Below, one piece after another: positions 25,985 through 34,817 of a stretch of DNA of 64,000 bases (position 1 is its first letter; each line of letters opens with the position of its first letter). Under the pieces are notes generated by a model. The model did no database searches. It saw only the letters and a program-made list of their open reading frames with translations, and was not told where the DNA came from. This DNA is from RPRB01 sp035501615 (GTDB lineage: Bacteria > Myxococcota > Myxococcia > Myxococcales > Myxococcaceae), in NCBI GenBank assembly GCA_035501615.1, contig DATJVY010000050.1:10251-74250 (forward strand), written 5' to 3'. A program made the translations under genes and the position numbers.

Positions 25985-27496
25985 TCAAGCGCGGGTCCGC
26001 CGGCCCCGGGATTTCCAGATCTTCGCCATCCAGCGCTCGACGTCCGAGGCCTCGCTGGGGATGTCGGCGGACAGGTTGCGCATCCCCTTGGGGGTCACCA
26101 CGACGTCGTCCTCGATGCGCACGCCGATGCCCCGGTAGCGGGCGGGCACGGTGAGGTCGTCGGTCTGGAAGTACAGCCCTGGCTCGACGGTGAGCACCAT
26201 CCCCGGCTTCAGCTGGCCGAACTTGTAGGTCTCGGCGCGGGCCTGCGCGCAGTCGTGCACGTCCAGCCCGAGCATGTGGCTCACGTTGTGGAGCGAGTAC
26301 CGCTTGTAGAACTGGTTCTGGTCGGCCAGGGCCTCGGCGGCGTCCTCGAGGATGCCCAGCCGCTCCAGCCCCTGGGCGAGGACCTTCATCGCCACGCGGT
26401 TCGGGTCGAGGAAGTCCTTCCCCGGTCGCACCTCGGCGAAGGCCGCGGCCTGCGCGTCGTGGACGAGCTGGTAGATCTCCCGCTGCTCGCGGCCGAAGCG
26501 CCCCGAGACCGGGAGGGTGCGGGTGATGTCGGCGGTGTAGAGGGTGTGGGCCTCCACGCCGGCGTCGAGAAGGAGCAACGTGCCGGGGCGGACGTCGCCC
26601 TCGTTCTTGACCCAGTGGAGGATGCAGGCGTGCTCGCCGGCGGCGGCGATGGTGTTGTAGCCGCAGTCGTTGCCCTCCACGCGGGCGCGGAGGTTGAAGA
26701 TGCCTTCCACCTCGCGCTCGTGCCGGGCGGTGCGCAGGCCAGCGATGACGTCCTCGAAGCCGCGCTTGGTGGAGGCGATGGCGGCGGACAGCTCGCGGAT
26801 CTCCTGGGCATCCTTGAGGAGCCGCATCTCCGACAGGGCGACGGCCAGCTCCCGGTCGCGGGGCGTCTCCTCCAGGGCGGCGTCCACGGTGGGGCTCATC
26901 CCCCGCAGCACGCGGGCGGCGCGGGTCGCGGGCCCCTTGAGCGAGGCCAGCGCCCCGGGCAGCTCGGAGAGCGGCCGCGCCTCGTGCACGTCGAACCGAG
27001 CCTGGCTCTGGGGCACGCCCAGGCGCGGGCCCACCCACAGCTCCCCCTTGATGCGGTCGGTGAAGAAGGTCGAGTCGCTCTTGCCGGGGTTGGGCTCGAC
27101 GAAGAGGACGTCGCGGTGCCCGCCGCCGGCCTCGGGAGTCATCATCAGGACGCAGTCGGGCTCGAGGTTCCCGGTGAGGTAGTAGAAGTCGGTCCCGGGT
27201 CGGAAGCGGAAGTAGGTGTCGTTCGCCCGGACCTTCTCGTGCCCGGTGGGGACGACCAGGGTCTCGCCGGGGAAGAGCTTGCCGAGCGCGCGGCGGCGGG
27301 CGGCGAAGGCGGCGGCGCTCCGGAGCTTCGGAGGCGTCCTGGTGCGTGCCGGCTTCCAGCGGCGCACCATGAAGTCGAGGAGTGCCGGAGGTGGCGTGGT
27401 GTCGTGGCTCGCCGGCTTCGCCGGGGCCTCGGGGCTCACCGGAGCCGCGGCCTGCGCGCGGGCGGCATCTGCGGGCGGGATCGGAGGATGGGCCAT
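25985..27496 (-). CDS. pepP: Xaa-Pro aminopeptidase
   Basis: 503 residues, M24 family. After a Pro/Ala-rich leader comes the N-terminal domain (ARRRALGKLFPGETLVVPTG, YFRFRPGTDFYYLTG). The pita-bread catalytic domain contains the metal ligands Asp in LLLDAGVE, Asp in TADITRTLP, His in HNVSHMLGLDVHD, Glu in VEPGLYF and Glu in RIEDDV. It removes residues before N-terminal proline with Mn. The leader is about 40 residues longer than in E. coli PepP and does not look like a signal peptide. It follows rsmE on the same strand. Confidence 0.94.
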   Translation of the reverse strand: MAHPPIPPADAARAQAAAPVSPEAPAKPASHDTTPPPALLDFMVRRWKPARTRTPPKLRSAAAFAARRRALGKLFPGETLVVPTGHEKVRANDTYFRFRPGTDFYYLTGNLEPDCVLMMTPEAGGGHRDVLFVEPNPGKSDSTFFTDRIKGELWVGPRLGVPQSQARFDVHEARPLSELPGALASLKGPATRAARVLRGMSPTVDAALEETPRDRELAVALSEMRLLKDAQEIRELSAAIASTKRGFEDVIAGLRTARHEREVEGIFNLRARVEGNDCGYNTIAAAGEHACILHWVKNEGDVRPGTLLLLDAGVEAHTLYTADITRTLPVSGRFGREQREIYQLVHDAQAAAFAEVRPGKDFLDPNRVAMKVLAQGLERLGILEDAAEALADQNQFYKRYSLHNVSHMLGLDVHDCAQARAETYKFGQLKPGMVLTVEPGLYFQTDDLTVPARYRGIGVRIEDDVVVTPKGMRNLSADIPSEASDVERWMAKIWKSRGRRTRA

Positions 27497-27545
27497 GGAG
27501 GCAAGCTACCGCCGCGCACCTCCGAGGTACAGCCGCGCTCGCCGC

Positions 27546-28262
27546 TCAGCGTCGGCCGGTCGCCCACCCGAGGGCATAGGGAACCACGGTCTCGGTGCGG
27601 AGCGTTCGTGCTCCGAAGCCGAGCGGCCGGAAACCGCGGGCCTCGAGCAGGCCGCGCTCGAACGGGACCCATCCACCCTCGGGCCCGATGGCCAGCGCGA
27701 GGCGTACTCCCGGGGAGGGATGCCGTGGCCCCTCGTCGCCGGGGTGGAGGATCCAGCGCTCGCCGGGGCCGAGGAGCGCGTCCATCCGGTCCTCGACGAA
27801 GGGGCGGAACCGCGGCTCGACGATCACCTCCGGGAGCACGGTGTCCTGCGCCTGCTCGAGGCCGTCGAGGAGGTGCTTCCGCGCCCGCTCCGGCGTCAGC
27901 ACCGGCGAGGAGAGGTAGCTCTTCTCCACCCGCGCGGCCGCGAGCAGGACCAGCCGGTCGACGCCGAGCGAGGCCGAGGCGGCGAGGATGCGTCGGAGTG
28001 CCTTGGGCCGGGGGACGGCGAGGAGGAGGTCCACGCCCGGTCTGGGAGGAGGTGGCTGGGACAGGGTCGTGCGGAGCACCGCCTCGGTGTCGCTCAGGGT
28101 CAAGACCTCGGCGGTTCCGACGCGGCCAGCGAGGACGCCCGTGCGCAGGGTGCTGCCCGGGCCGACGCCGAGCTCCTCGCGGAGGTGGCGAAGGCGGTCG
28201 CCGGTGAGGCGCGCCGTGCCGTCGGAGGAGAGCTCGGCGGGGTCGAGGAGGAGGAGGTTCAT
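27546..28262 (-). CDS. rsmE: 16S rRNA m3U1498 methyltransferase
   Basis: 238 residues, SPOUT-type methyltransferase. The N-terminal PUA-like part (DRLRHLREELGVGPGS) and the C-terminal knot with AIGPEGGW (193-197) and RTLRTETVVPYALGW are RsmE hallmarks. It methylates U1498 in helix 44 of 16S rRNA using SAM. Expected partner genes such as prmA are not adjacent. pepP begins 49 bases downstream on the same strand. Confidence 0.92.
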   Translation of the reverse strand: MNLLLLDPAELSSDGTARLTGDRLRHLREELGVGPGSTLRTGVLAGRVGTAEVLTLSDTEAVLRTTLSQPPPPRPGVDLLLAVPRPKALRRILAASASLGVDRLVLLAAARVEKSYLSSPVLTPERARKHLLDGLEQAQDTVLPEVIVEPRFRPFVEDRMDALLGPGERWILHPGDEGPRHPSPGVRLALAIGPEGGWVPFERGLLEARGFRPLGFGARTLRTETVVPYALGWATGRR

Positions 28263-28405
28263 CGGAGGGTTGGAGCGCTGCGGATGGCTCGCACTTCACC
28301 ACAGGCCCGCGGCCGGCGACGGGCATGCTCCGGAGGGGAGGGCGGAGTCGCGGAGGTCACGCCTGGTGCCAGGGTGGGGCTGGCCTCGGGTAGAACCCCG
28401 TCCCC

Positions 28406-29188
28406 GTGCACGGCAGCTCCAGGCCTCGCCGCGTCTTCGAGCGTCTCGCCGACGACTACCGGGCCCGGCCGCCGTATCCCGAGGACCTGGTCGCGCGCCT
28501 CTCGTCGCTCGCGGGAGTGGGCCGTCTGGTGGTGGACCTCGGCGCCGGCACCGGGCTCCTCGCCGCGCCGCTGGCCCGGTACGGGCACCCGGTCCTGGCC
28601 GTCGAGCCTGCGCGGGCGATGCTGGCCGTGTGCGCCGAGGCCTGCGCGGGCCTCGACGTCACCCCGGTGCTCGCTCCCGCAGAGGCGACGGGACTCGGCG
28701 CGGTCGAGGCCGGGCTGATCCTCCTGGCCGACGCCATCCACTGGGTTCGCCCGGACGCTGCGGGACTCGAGGCCCGGCGCCTCCTTGCGCCCGATGGCAC
28801 CGCGGCGGTGGTGGTGCCCGAGTCCGCGGACACGCCCTTCATGCGCGGAGTCCGGGAGCTCCTCCTCGCCTTCAACCCGAAGGCCCGGAGTCGCCCAGTG
28901 GAGGCCCGCGTTCGCCAGTGGCTCGTGGTGGCCGCCGGGACAGGCCGCCCGACCGAGGAGCGGTGGGAGCAGACGGTGACGCTCGGCCCGGAGGCGCTTG
29001 CACGGGTGGTACGCTCGCTCTCCTACGGCGGGCCAGCGCTCGGTCCCGCGGCCCTCCGGCGCCTGCTGGAGGCGGTCGACGCGCTCGGCCAGCGCGAGGG
29101 CCGGGCTTGGGCGCGGGTGCTTCGCCTGGTGTGGGTCAGGCGCGGGCGGCGTTCACGCCGGACTCGAACGCGTCCACCTCGGCGGTGA
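28406..29188 (+). CDS. SAM-dependent class I methyltransferase
   Basis: 260 residues from GTG. Motif I is LVVDLGAGTGLLAAPLA, followed by HPVLAVEPARAML and an acidic-loop region ADAIHWVRPD, as in UbiE/Methyltransferase_11-like enzymes acting on small molecules. FERLADDYRARPPYPEDLV is the common opening of this group. The C-terminus is Arg-rich (RRGRRSRRTRTRPPRR) and overlaps the convergent desaturase gene by 53 bases; that tail may be poorly conserved. The substrate is unknown. Confidence 0.85.
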   Translation: MHGSSRPRRVFERLADDYRARPPYPEDLVARLSSLAGVGRLVVDLGAGTGLLAAPLARYGHPVLAVEPARAMLAVCAEACAGLDVTPVLAPAEATGLGAVEAGLILLADAIHWVRPDAAGLEARRLLAPDGTAAVVVPESADTPFMRGVRELLLAFNPKARSRPVEARVRQWLVVAAGTGRPTEERWEQTVTLGPEALARVVRSLSYGGPALGPAALRRLLEAVDALGQREGRAWARVLRLVWVRRGRRSRRTRTRPPRR

Positions 29189-30104
29189 CCGGAGTGGCGG
29201 AGCTCTCGAGTCCCGGGTCGTCGAAAGGGGCCCGCCCGATCTGTTTCGTCCCCAGCGAGGGGAAGGCGAGGGCGAGGAGGTAGTTCCGCAGGCAGAACCA
29301 CCAGAAGCTCCGCTCGTTCAGTACGGGGTTGATGGAGGGAGCGAGCCGGGCGTGCAGCGCCGGCAGGGTGCTCCAGTGCGCGCCGGCCAGCTCGTGGTGG
29401 GCCGAGTGGTACCCGTTGTTGAAGAGCAGGAAGTTGAGGACCGGCGAGACGAAGCTCCGGGAGTGGTCGTGCTCGCTCCACGGGTCGGTGTGAACGTGCT
29501 GGATGTAGTTGAAGAACATGATCGTCCACAGCGCGAAGAGCGCCGGGAGCAGGAACATGAGGCTCCAGACGATGAACCCCGTCCGCCAGCCGTGGAGGAC
29601 GATGGCCAGCGCGAACAGTCCGACGTGCACGCCTCCGAAGAGCGCGTACTGGCCCTGGATGGTGCGGTAGAGCTGAGGGTTCTTCTCCTTCGCCTTCTGG
29701 ATGTAGTCGCGGATCGGATCCGACTGGTACCAGCTGGACACGAAGAAGTACGTCCCCGCCACGAGCGCGTTGTGCTTGTTGGTGAAGCGCCAGGTGATGG
29801 TCGCGTCCCCGGCCTTGTTCACGAACTTGTGGTGGTTGAGGTTGTGGGTGGGGACCCAGGCGAAGGTCGGGTAGCCGTAGAAGATGCTCAGCCAGTTGCC
29901 GAACGCCGCGTTGAGGCCCCGGCCGCGGAAGGTGGGCGTGTGGTTGTGGTTGTGGGCGATGACGCCCGCGGAGAGAGCGAGGTAGCAGGCCAGGGGGCTC
30001 AGCCAGACCGCGAGCTCGGGACGAACGTAGGGGAGGAGCGCGACGACCGGCATGGCAACGGCCCACGCCAGCGTCCGCCGGTCAGCCTGGTACCGGAGGT
30101 GCAT
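29136..30104 (-). CDS. Membrane fatty-acid desaturase
   Basis: 322 residues with the three histidine clusters of the family: HNHNH (51-55), HNLNHH about 35 residues later, and HSAHHE in the C-terminal third, all flanked by hydrophobic helices (LAWAVAMPVVALLP, GVHVGLFALAIVLHGW, FIVWSLMFLLPALFAL). The di-iron enzyme introduces a double bond into membrane-bound acyl chains, which adjusts fluidity or makes unusual lipids. The spacer upstream of the start (30105-30162) is AT-rich against the surrounding GC and probably holds the promoter. Confidence 0.92.
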   Translation of the reverse strand: MHLRYQADRRTLAWAVAMPVVALLPYVRPELAVWLSPLACYLALSAGVIAHNHNHTPTFRGRGLNAAFGNWLSIFYGYPTFAWVPTHNLNHHKFVNKAGDATITWRFTNKHNALVAGTYFFVSSWYQSDPIRDYIQKAKEKNPQLYRTIQGQYALFGGVHVGLFALAIVLHGWRTGFIVWSLMFLLPALFALWTIMFFNYIQHVHTDPWSEHDHSRSFVSPVLNFLLFNNGYHSAHHELAGAHWSTLPALHARLAPSINPVLNERSFWWFCLRNYLLALAFPSLGTKQIGRAPFDDPGLESSATPVTAEVDAFESGVNAARA

Positions 30105-30162
30105 ATTTTAAACAGTGTCTCACGCCTGATTCCCGGCGGAAATGCAAGACTTTCTTACAGCA

Positions 30163-31593
30163 TCATCTGCGTGACAGCGGGGCCTGCTGCAACTGCGCGG
30201 GGAAGCGCCCGGCGGCGGAGAGGAGGTCCAGCTGGGCCTGGCGCTCGTTGTCCTCGGCGATGACCGCGAGGGTCTCCGCGTCCCGCGCTCGCCGCTGTGC
30301 GTCGATGAGCTCGAGGTTGGTGGTCGAGCCGGCCCGGTAGGCGATGTCGGCGAGGCGCATGGCGTCCTCGGCCAGCCGTGCCGAGTTCCGTGAGCGCTCC
30401 ACGGCCGCGGCGCTGCGCTCCACGTTGTCGACCGCGGCCCGCACCTCGGAGTTCGCCTGGCGGAGGGTCGCATCGAGCTGGATCCGTGCCTGCTCCAGCT
30501 GCGCCTCGCGCTGGTGGGTCCGGCCGTAGCGGGCGCCGCCGTCGTAGAGGTACCAGGTGAGGATGGCCTGCGCCTGCCAGCCGGTCTCGGGCGAGGTCAG
30601 CGACGAGGGGTGCTGGTAGAAGGGCTGACCGACGATCGTGATGTCGGGCAGGTACTCCGTCCAGCTCAGGTTCAGCGACCGGTCCGCCGTGGTCTGCTGC
30701 TGCTGGTAGAGCAGCACGTCGGAGCGGCCGGACAGCTCGTCCAGCCCCTGGTCGAGCGTGGGCATGGCCGGGATCTCGGGGACGTCCTCCACGTCGATGG
30801 CCTCGCTCTCACCGAGCAGGAGCCCCAGCGCCTCCTGGCTCCGGTAGAGGTTGGCGTAGCTGGTCTGGAGGATGGCCTCGTTGGCCTCGAGCTCCTGCCC
30901 GGCGCGCGCCCAGTCGACGCGATTCCCGAGGCCGCCGCGCAGGCGCGCATCGGCGTACTGCATGTGGGCTGCCGAGTTGTCCCGGGCCTGGCGATTCACG
31001 TCCACCTGGCGCTTCTGGGCGAAGATGGTCAGGTAGGCGCGGGCGACGGTGATGGCCACGGTGCGCTGCACGTCGCGCTGGGAGAACTTCGAGTTCTCCA
31101 GCTGGTCCGCGGCGCGCGCCCAGTTGGCCCAGGCCTGGGGGGCGATGATCGGGATGGAGAGCGTACCGGTGACGTTCCACTGGTCCTTCGCGGCGACGAT
31201 GAAGGTGTCCGTCCCGCCGTCGGCACCCGTGGTCTGGAAGGTCCGGTCCTTGTTCAGCCGGGTGTAGGTGGCATTCACTCCGAGAGTGGGGAACGAGGCC
31301 GAGCGGACCTCCTCCATCACGCCCCCGACCCGGCGGATCTCCGCTGCGGCCACCTGCGCGGTGGGGTTGCGCTCCAGCGACTGGGCCACCGCATCGCGGA
31401 AGCTGATCCTCCGGGGCACCGGACGGGGTGCATCCGGCGCGGTGGCGGTCGCGGCGCTGCTGCCCGCGTCCACGCTCAGCAGTGGCGTGGCGGAGGGCTG
31501 CTGCCCGTGGGCCGAGGCGGCGAGGACGAGAACGAGCGCGAGCGGCCCGGGGGTGGTCCGGGAAAGGCGGCGTTGTTTTCGAGATGCACTCAC
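30163..31593 (-). CDS. TolC-family outer-membrane efflux protein
   Basis: 476 residues from GTG. Signal peptide ends near ASAHGQ. Two OEP repeats of long amphipathic helices follow (ISFRDAVAQSLERNPTAQVAAAEI at the start; IELEQARIQLDATLRQANSEVRAAVD-like helices later) with the Asn/Pro segment ERNPTAQ. It forms a trimeric channel-tunnel in the outer membrane. No pump or adaptor is adjacent; the MarR regulator diverges from it with a palindrome between them. It is separate from the TolC of the RND operon at 45 kb. Confidence 0.9.
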   Translation of the reverse strand: MSASRKQRRLSRTTPGPLALVLVLAASAHGQQPSATPLLSVDAGSSAATATAPDAPRPVPRRISFRDAVAQSLERNPTAQVAAAEIRRVGGVMEEVRSASFPTLGVNATYTRLNKDRTFQTTGADGGTDTFIVAAKDQWNVTGTLSIPIIAPQAWANWARAADQLENSKFSQRDVQRTVAITVARAYLTIFAQKRQVDVNRQARDNSAAHMQYADARLRGGLGNRVDWARAGQELEANEAILQTSYANLYRSQEALGLLLGESEAIDVEDVPEIPAMPTLDQGLDELSGRSDVLLYQQQQTTADRSLNLSWTEYLPDITIVGQPFYQHPSSLTSPETGWQAQAILTWYLYDGGARYGRTHQREAQLEQARIQLDATLRQANSEVRAAVDNVERSAAAVERSRNSARLAEDAMRLADIAYRAGSTTNLELIDAQRRARDAETLAVIAEDNERQAQLDLLSAAGRFPAQLQQAPLSRR

Positions 31594-31694
31594 CTGTTCC
31601 GACTCCTCGCGTATGGGGGTGTCCGGCGGCGCAGGCGTATAGCGCGGGGCCTCGCCATTCGCCTGCCGAAGTGGGTCGCCGCTGGCGGAAAAGG

Positions 31695-31707
31695 AGAGTC
31701 GGACTCT
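31695..31707. promoter_or_regulatory. Candidate MarR operator between tolC-like and marR genes
   Basis: A near-perfect inverted repeat AGAGTC-G-GACTCT, in a longer imperfect dyad GGAGAGTC...GACTCTTCC, lies in the 169-base divergent spacer. MarR dimers bind such 16-20 bp palindromes near their own promoter. It could control both genes. No binding evidence exists. Confidence 0.4.
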
Positions 31708-31762
31708 TCCGAAGCTGGACAGCGCCCGGGAGAGGACGGTACGAGCGTGAAGAAAGGTGAAG

Positions 31763-32263
31763 ATGCCTGGAGCTGACCACGCGACGGCGGAGGTGGTCCG
31801 GCTGGTGGGGCAGACCCGCCGCCGGCTGTGGATCTCCGCGGCCCGTGCGCTGGCCGCGCGCGGGGAGTCGGTGGTCGCGTGGTCGCTCGTGAACCGCCTC
31901 GCCGAGCTGGGCCCGCTGACCCAGCGGGAGCTCGCCGACGCCTCGGCTCAGCATCCGGCCGGCGTGTCGCGGCAGCTGGACGAGCTGGAGCGCAAGGGAC
32001 TGACCAGCCGTGGGACGGATCCGACCGATCGGCGGCGGCGCCGCGTGGAGCTGACCGCCGCGGGCGACCGCTGGTGGCGGCAGGTGCGTCCCCTGGTGGA
32101 GCGGGCCACCGCGTCGGTGCTCGTCGCCCTGCGGCCCCCCGAGCGGCGAACCCTCGCCCGGCTCCTCCGCCGGGTGGTGATCGAGCCCCAGGCCGTGGCG
32201 GCACCCGCGCGGCAGGGACGGCGGGCGCCCCGGCGCCGGGCCCGCTCCGGAGGACGATCGTGA
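31763..32263 (+). CDS. MarR-family transcriptional regulator
   Basis: 166 residues from ATG at 31763, which has AAAGGTGA 6 bases upstream; the GTG at 31757 is weaker. The winged helix-turn-helix is clear: ELGPLTQRELADASAQHPAGVSRQLDELERKGLTSRGTDPTDRRRRRVELTAAG. It likely represses the divergent TolC-type gene and its own operon. The C-terminal 20 residues are very Arg-rich. It overlaps the YbjQ-type gene by GTGA, so both are made together. Confidence 0.9.
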   Translation: MPGADHATAEVVRLVGQTRRRLWISAARALAARGESVVAWSLVNRLAELGPLTQRELADASAQHPAGVSRQLDELERKGLTSRGTDPTDRRRRRVELTAAGDRWWRQVRPLVERATASVLVALRPPERRTLARLLRRVVIEPQAVAAPARQGRRAPRRRARSGGRS

Positions 32264-32625
32264 CCAGCCGTGCGCCGCTCACCAACCTCTCCACCCTCCC
32301 GCTCGATCGGGTGACCACCACCTTCGAGCTTCCCGGTCACCGCGTGGTGCGGAACCTCGGGGTGGTGCGGGGGATCGTGGTCCGCTCCCGCAACATCGTG
32401 GGGACCTTCGTCGCCGGTCTGCAGACGCTCTTCGGCGGGAACATCACCCTCTGGACCGAGATGTGCGAGCAGGCGCGGCGCGAGGCCTTCGAGCTGATGG
32501 CCCTCCACGCCCGGCAGATCGGCGCCAACGCGGTCATCGGCGCGCGTTACGACGCGACCGAGATCTCCGCCGGGGTCACCGAGGTGCTCTGCTACGGGAC
32601 CGCGGTGGTCGTCGAGCCGACCTGA
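32260..32625 (+). CDS. YbjQ/UPF0145 family protein
   Basis: 121 residues from GTG overlapping the MarR stop (GTGA), with CCGGAGGA in front. Family marks are LSTLPLDRVTTTFELPGHRVVRNLGVVRGIVVRSRNIVG, the EMCEQARREAFELMALHARQIGANAVIGARYD segment and the terminal TEVLCYGTAVVVE. YbjQ proteins form pentamers and are annotated as possible metal-binding or multidrug-response proteins; the function is not known. Coupling to a MarR gene is consistent with a stress-response role. Confidence 0.9.
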   Translation: MTSRAPLTNLSTLPLDRVTTTFELPGHRVVRNLGVVRGIVVRSRNIVGTFVAGLQTLFGGNITLWTEMCEQARREAFELMALHARQIGANAVIGARYDATEISAGVTEVLCYGTAVVVEPT

Positions 32626-32628
32626 GCG

Positions 32629-33003
32629 CTAGTGGAGGCGCTCCCAGTTCCAGACGCCGGCGGCGACGACGAGCACGGCCGGGAGCAGGGAGCACAGCCC
32701 CGTCGCGCTCACGGCCCAGCTGAAGACCGCCGCGTAGATCAGCGCCAGCACGACGTAGCCGTAGAGGCCGAGCCTCTGCCCCCGCCAGAGGATCACCAGG
32801 CAGAGGATCTGCAGCAAGGCCACGCCCGCGCCCAGCCCCCGGATCCACGGGGTGCTGGCGGACAGCTCGCGCATCTGGCGCGAGAAGGCGAAGGAGAACG
32901 CCTGGAGGTCCACCAGGCCGGCCACGGCGCAGGCCACGGTGAGGAAGATGGAGACTGGACGCCACCCGCCCGGAGCGCTTCCCGGTGGGTTGGGTTCGGT
33001 CAC
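32629..33003 (-). CDS. Small polytopic membrane protein, 124 aa
   Basis: From GTG at 33003, overlapping the stop of the upstream gene by GTGA. Three or four hydrophobic helices (VSIFLTVACAVAGLVDL, GAGVALLQILCLVILW, GYVVLALIYAAVFSWAV, SLLPAVLVVAAGVW). No recognised family. Convergent with the YbjQ gene (gap of 3 bases). Translation must depend on the upstream metallo-beta-lactamase-fold gene. Confidence 0.72.
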   Translation of the reverse strand: MTEPNPPGSAPGGWRPVSIFLTVACAVAGLVDLQAFSFAFSRQMRELSASTPWIRGLGAGVALLQILCLVILWRGQRLGLYGYVVLALIYAAVFSWAVSATGLCSLLPAVLVVAAGVWNWERLH

Positions 33004-33911
33004 CTCGTCCCCGCGGGCTTCGGTTCGGTGAGGCTCCGGTACACGAAGCTCACGAACATGTCGGGCCCCAGGAAGCCCTTGCCCCACTTGTCGTCCCACT
33101 GGGCGCTCGGCTTGGCGGCGGTGACCTGCTCCAGCGTCTTCCTCTGCGCCACCAGCGCCTTCACCCGGTCGCGGATCCCCGCCAGCATGTCCCGGAACGC
33201 CTGGAGGTCGGCCCGGGTCCCGAGCGGCCCGTGGCCGGGGATGATCTTCGTCGAGCCGTCGAGGGTGGGCAGGATCCGCTCGGCAGCCGCGATCATCCCG
33301 TCGATCGAGCCGCCGCTGTCGATGTCGATGAAGGGGTACATCCCGTTGAAGAACGTGTCCCCCATGTGGACCACGTTCGCCTTCCGGAACCGGATGACGG
33401 AGTCGCCGTCGGTGTGGGCGGCCGCGACGTGGGTGACCTCGAGGTCGTCGCCGTTGAGGTGGAAGGTCACCCCCTCGGCGAAGGTGATCAGCGGTAGCGC
33501 GGCGGGAGGCGAGGGCGGGGCCCGCTCGCCGGTCCGGGGGTTCAGCCGCTCGAGGCCCAGCCGCTTGCGGACGTTGTCGTGCGCAACGATGACCACGCCG
33601 GACTCGGCCAGCGGAGCGTTGCTCCCGGTGTGGTCGCCATGGAAGTGGGTGTTGAGCACGAAGCGGATCGGCTGATCGCCCAGCGTCTTCACCGCGGCCC
33701 GGATCTTCGGCAGGAGCGGCGCGAACTCGTCGTCGACGAGGAAGGCGCCGTCCTTCCCGGTGGTGACTCCCATGTTGCCGCCCGAGCCGACGAGCATCGA
33801 GACCCCGCCCGCCACCGGGACCACCTTCACCTCGACCTTGGAGAGATCCTGGTCCTGCGCGAGCGCCACGGAGGACACCAGCAGCGAGCTCAGGAGCAGG
33901 GAGCGCCTCAT
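33000..33911 (-). CDS. Secreted metallo-beta-lactamase-fold hydrolase
   Basis: 303 residues from ATG at 33911. A signal peptide (MRRSLLLSSLLVSSVALAQ) precedes an MBL domain with HFHGDH at 89-94, then AHTDGDSVIRF, a GDTFFNG metal-bridging region and GHGPLG, which supply the second set of ligands. This is the quinoprotein relay/thiolase-type MBL group often seen as periplasmic hydrolases. The substrate is unknown; it need not be a beta-lactamase. It is divergent from a dehydrogenase gene. Confidence 0.88.
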   Translation of the reverse strand: MRRSLLLSSLLVSSVALAQDQDLSKVEVKVVPVAGGVSMLVGSGGNMGVTTGKDGAFLVDDEFAPLLPKIRAAVKTLGDQPIRFVLNTHFHGDHTGSNAPLAESGVVIVAHDNVRKRLGLERLNPRTGERAPPSPPAALPLITFAEGVTFHLNGDDLEVTHVAAAHTDGDSVIRFRKANVVHMGDTFFNGMYPFIDIDSGGSIDGMIAAAERILPTLDGSTKIIPGHGPLGTRADLQAFRDMLAGIRDRVKALVAQRKTLEQVTAAKPSAQWDDKWGKGFLGPDMFVSFVYRSLTEPKPAGTR

Positions 33912-34030
33912 GGGTGCATTCCTCCAGGGACGGGGGACCGGTCCATAGCGCAGGAGCGGGGTCGATGCGGTCACAATTCCGCCGCGCCCCGGGCGGGCTG
34001 GGGCAGACTCGTTCCCAGGAGGCAACACCG

Positions 34031-34813
34031 ATGCGACTCGCAGGACGGGCGATGCTGGTGACCGGCGGCGGAGGCGGGCTGGGCCGGGCGATGGCCGAGG
34101 GGTTCGCGCGCGAGGGCGGGGCGGTGGCGGTCACCGACGTGAACCTCGATGCAGCGCGAAGCGTGGCGCGGGGCATCGAGGAGCGAGGTGGGCGCGCGCT
34201 CGCGCAGCTGATGGACGTGACCTCGGAGGAGCAGGTCGACCGCGGGGTAACCGAGGTGGCCCGCGTCCTGGGCAGGGTGGACGTGGTGGTGAGCAACGCC
34301 GGGGTGCAGCACATCGCGCCGATCACCGACTTCTCCCTCGCCGACTGGCGCCGGGTTCTGTCCATCCACCTCGACGGTGGCTTCCTCCTCACCCGGGCGG
34401 CGATGCGCCACTGGCAGTCGGCGGGGAAGGGTGGTCTCCTCCTGTACATGGGCAGCGTCCACAGCGTGGAGGCCTCCCCGCTCAAGGCGGCCTACGTCGC
34501 CGCCAAGCACGGCCTGCTCGGCCTGGCACGGGCCGCCGCCAAGGAGGGAGCGAGGATCGGCGTTCGCACCAACGTCATCTGTCCCGGCTTCGTCCGCACC
34601 CCGCTGGTGGAGAGGCAGATCCCCGAGCAGGCTCGCACCCTGGGGATCAGCGAGGAGGAGGTGGTGAAGAAGGTGATGCTGGGGAGCACCGTGGACGGCG
34701 AGTTCACCACCCTCGAGGACATCGCCCAGCTCGCCGTCGACCTCGCGGCCTTCCCCAGCGCGGCGCTCACCGGCCAGTTGGTGGTCGCGAGCCACGGCTG
34801 GCACATGCACTGA
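34031..34813 (+). CDS. bdhA: 3-hydroxybutyrate dehydrogenase-like short-chain dehydrogenase
   Basis: 260 residues from ATG at 34031 with AGGAGG upstream. NAD site TGGGGGLGRAMAEG, NAG motif (SNAGVQH), active Ser in MGSVHS, Tyr-x-x-x-Lys in AAYVAAKHG. The C-terminal run VDGEFTTLED and GQLVVASHGW follows the bacterial 3-hydroxybutyrate dehydrogenase type. It interconverts 3-hydroxybutyrate and acetoacetate, as used in poly-hydroxybutyrate breakdown. No phb genes are adjacent. It converges on the next gene with a 4-base gap. Confidence 0.87.
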   Translation: MRLAGRAMLVTGGGGGLGRAMAEGFAREGGAVAVTDVNLDAARSVARGIEERGGRALAQLMDVTSEEQVDRGVTEVARVLGRVDVVVSNAGVQHIAPITDFSLADWRRVLSIHLDGGFLLTRAAMRHWQSAGKGGLLLYMGSVHSVEASPLKAAYVAAKHGLLGLARAAAKEGARIGVRTNVICPGFVRTPLVERQIPEQARTLGISEEEVVKKVMLGSTVDGEFTTLEDIAQLAVDLAAFPSAALTGQLVVASHGWHMH

Positions 34814-34817
34814 CACG

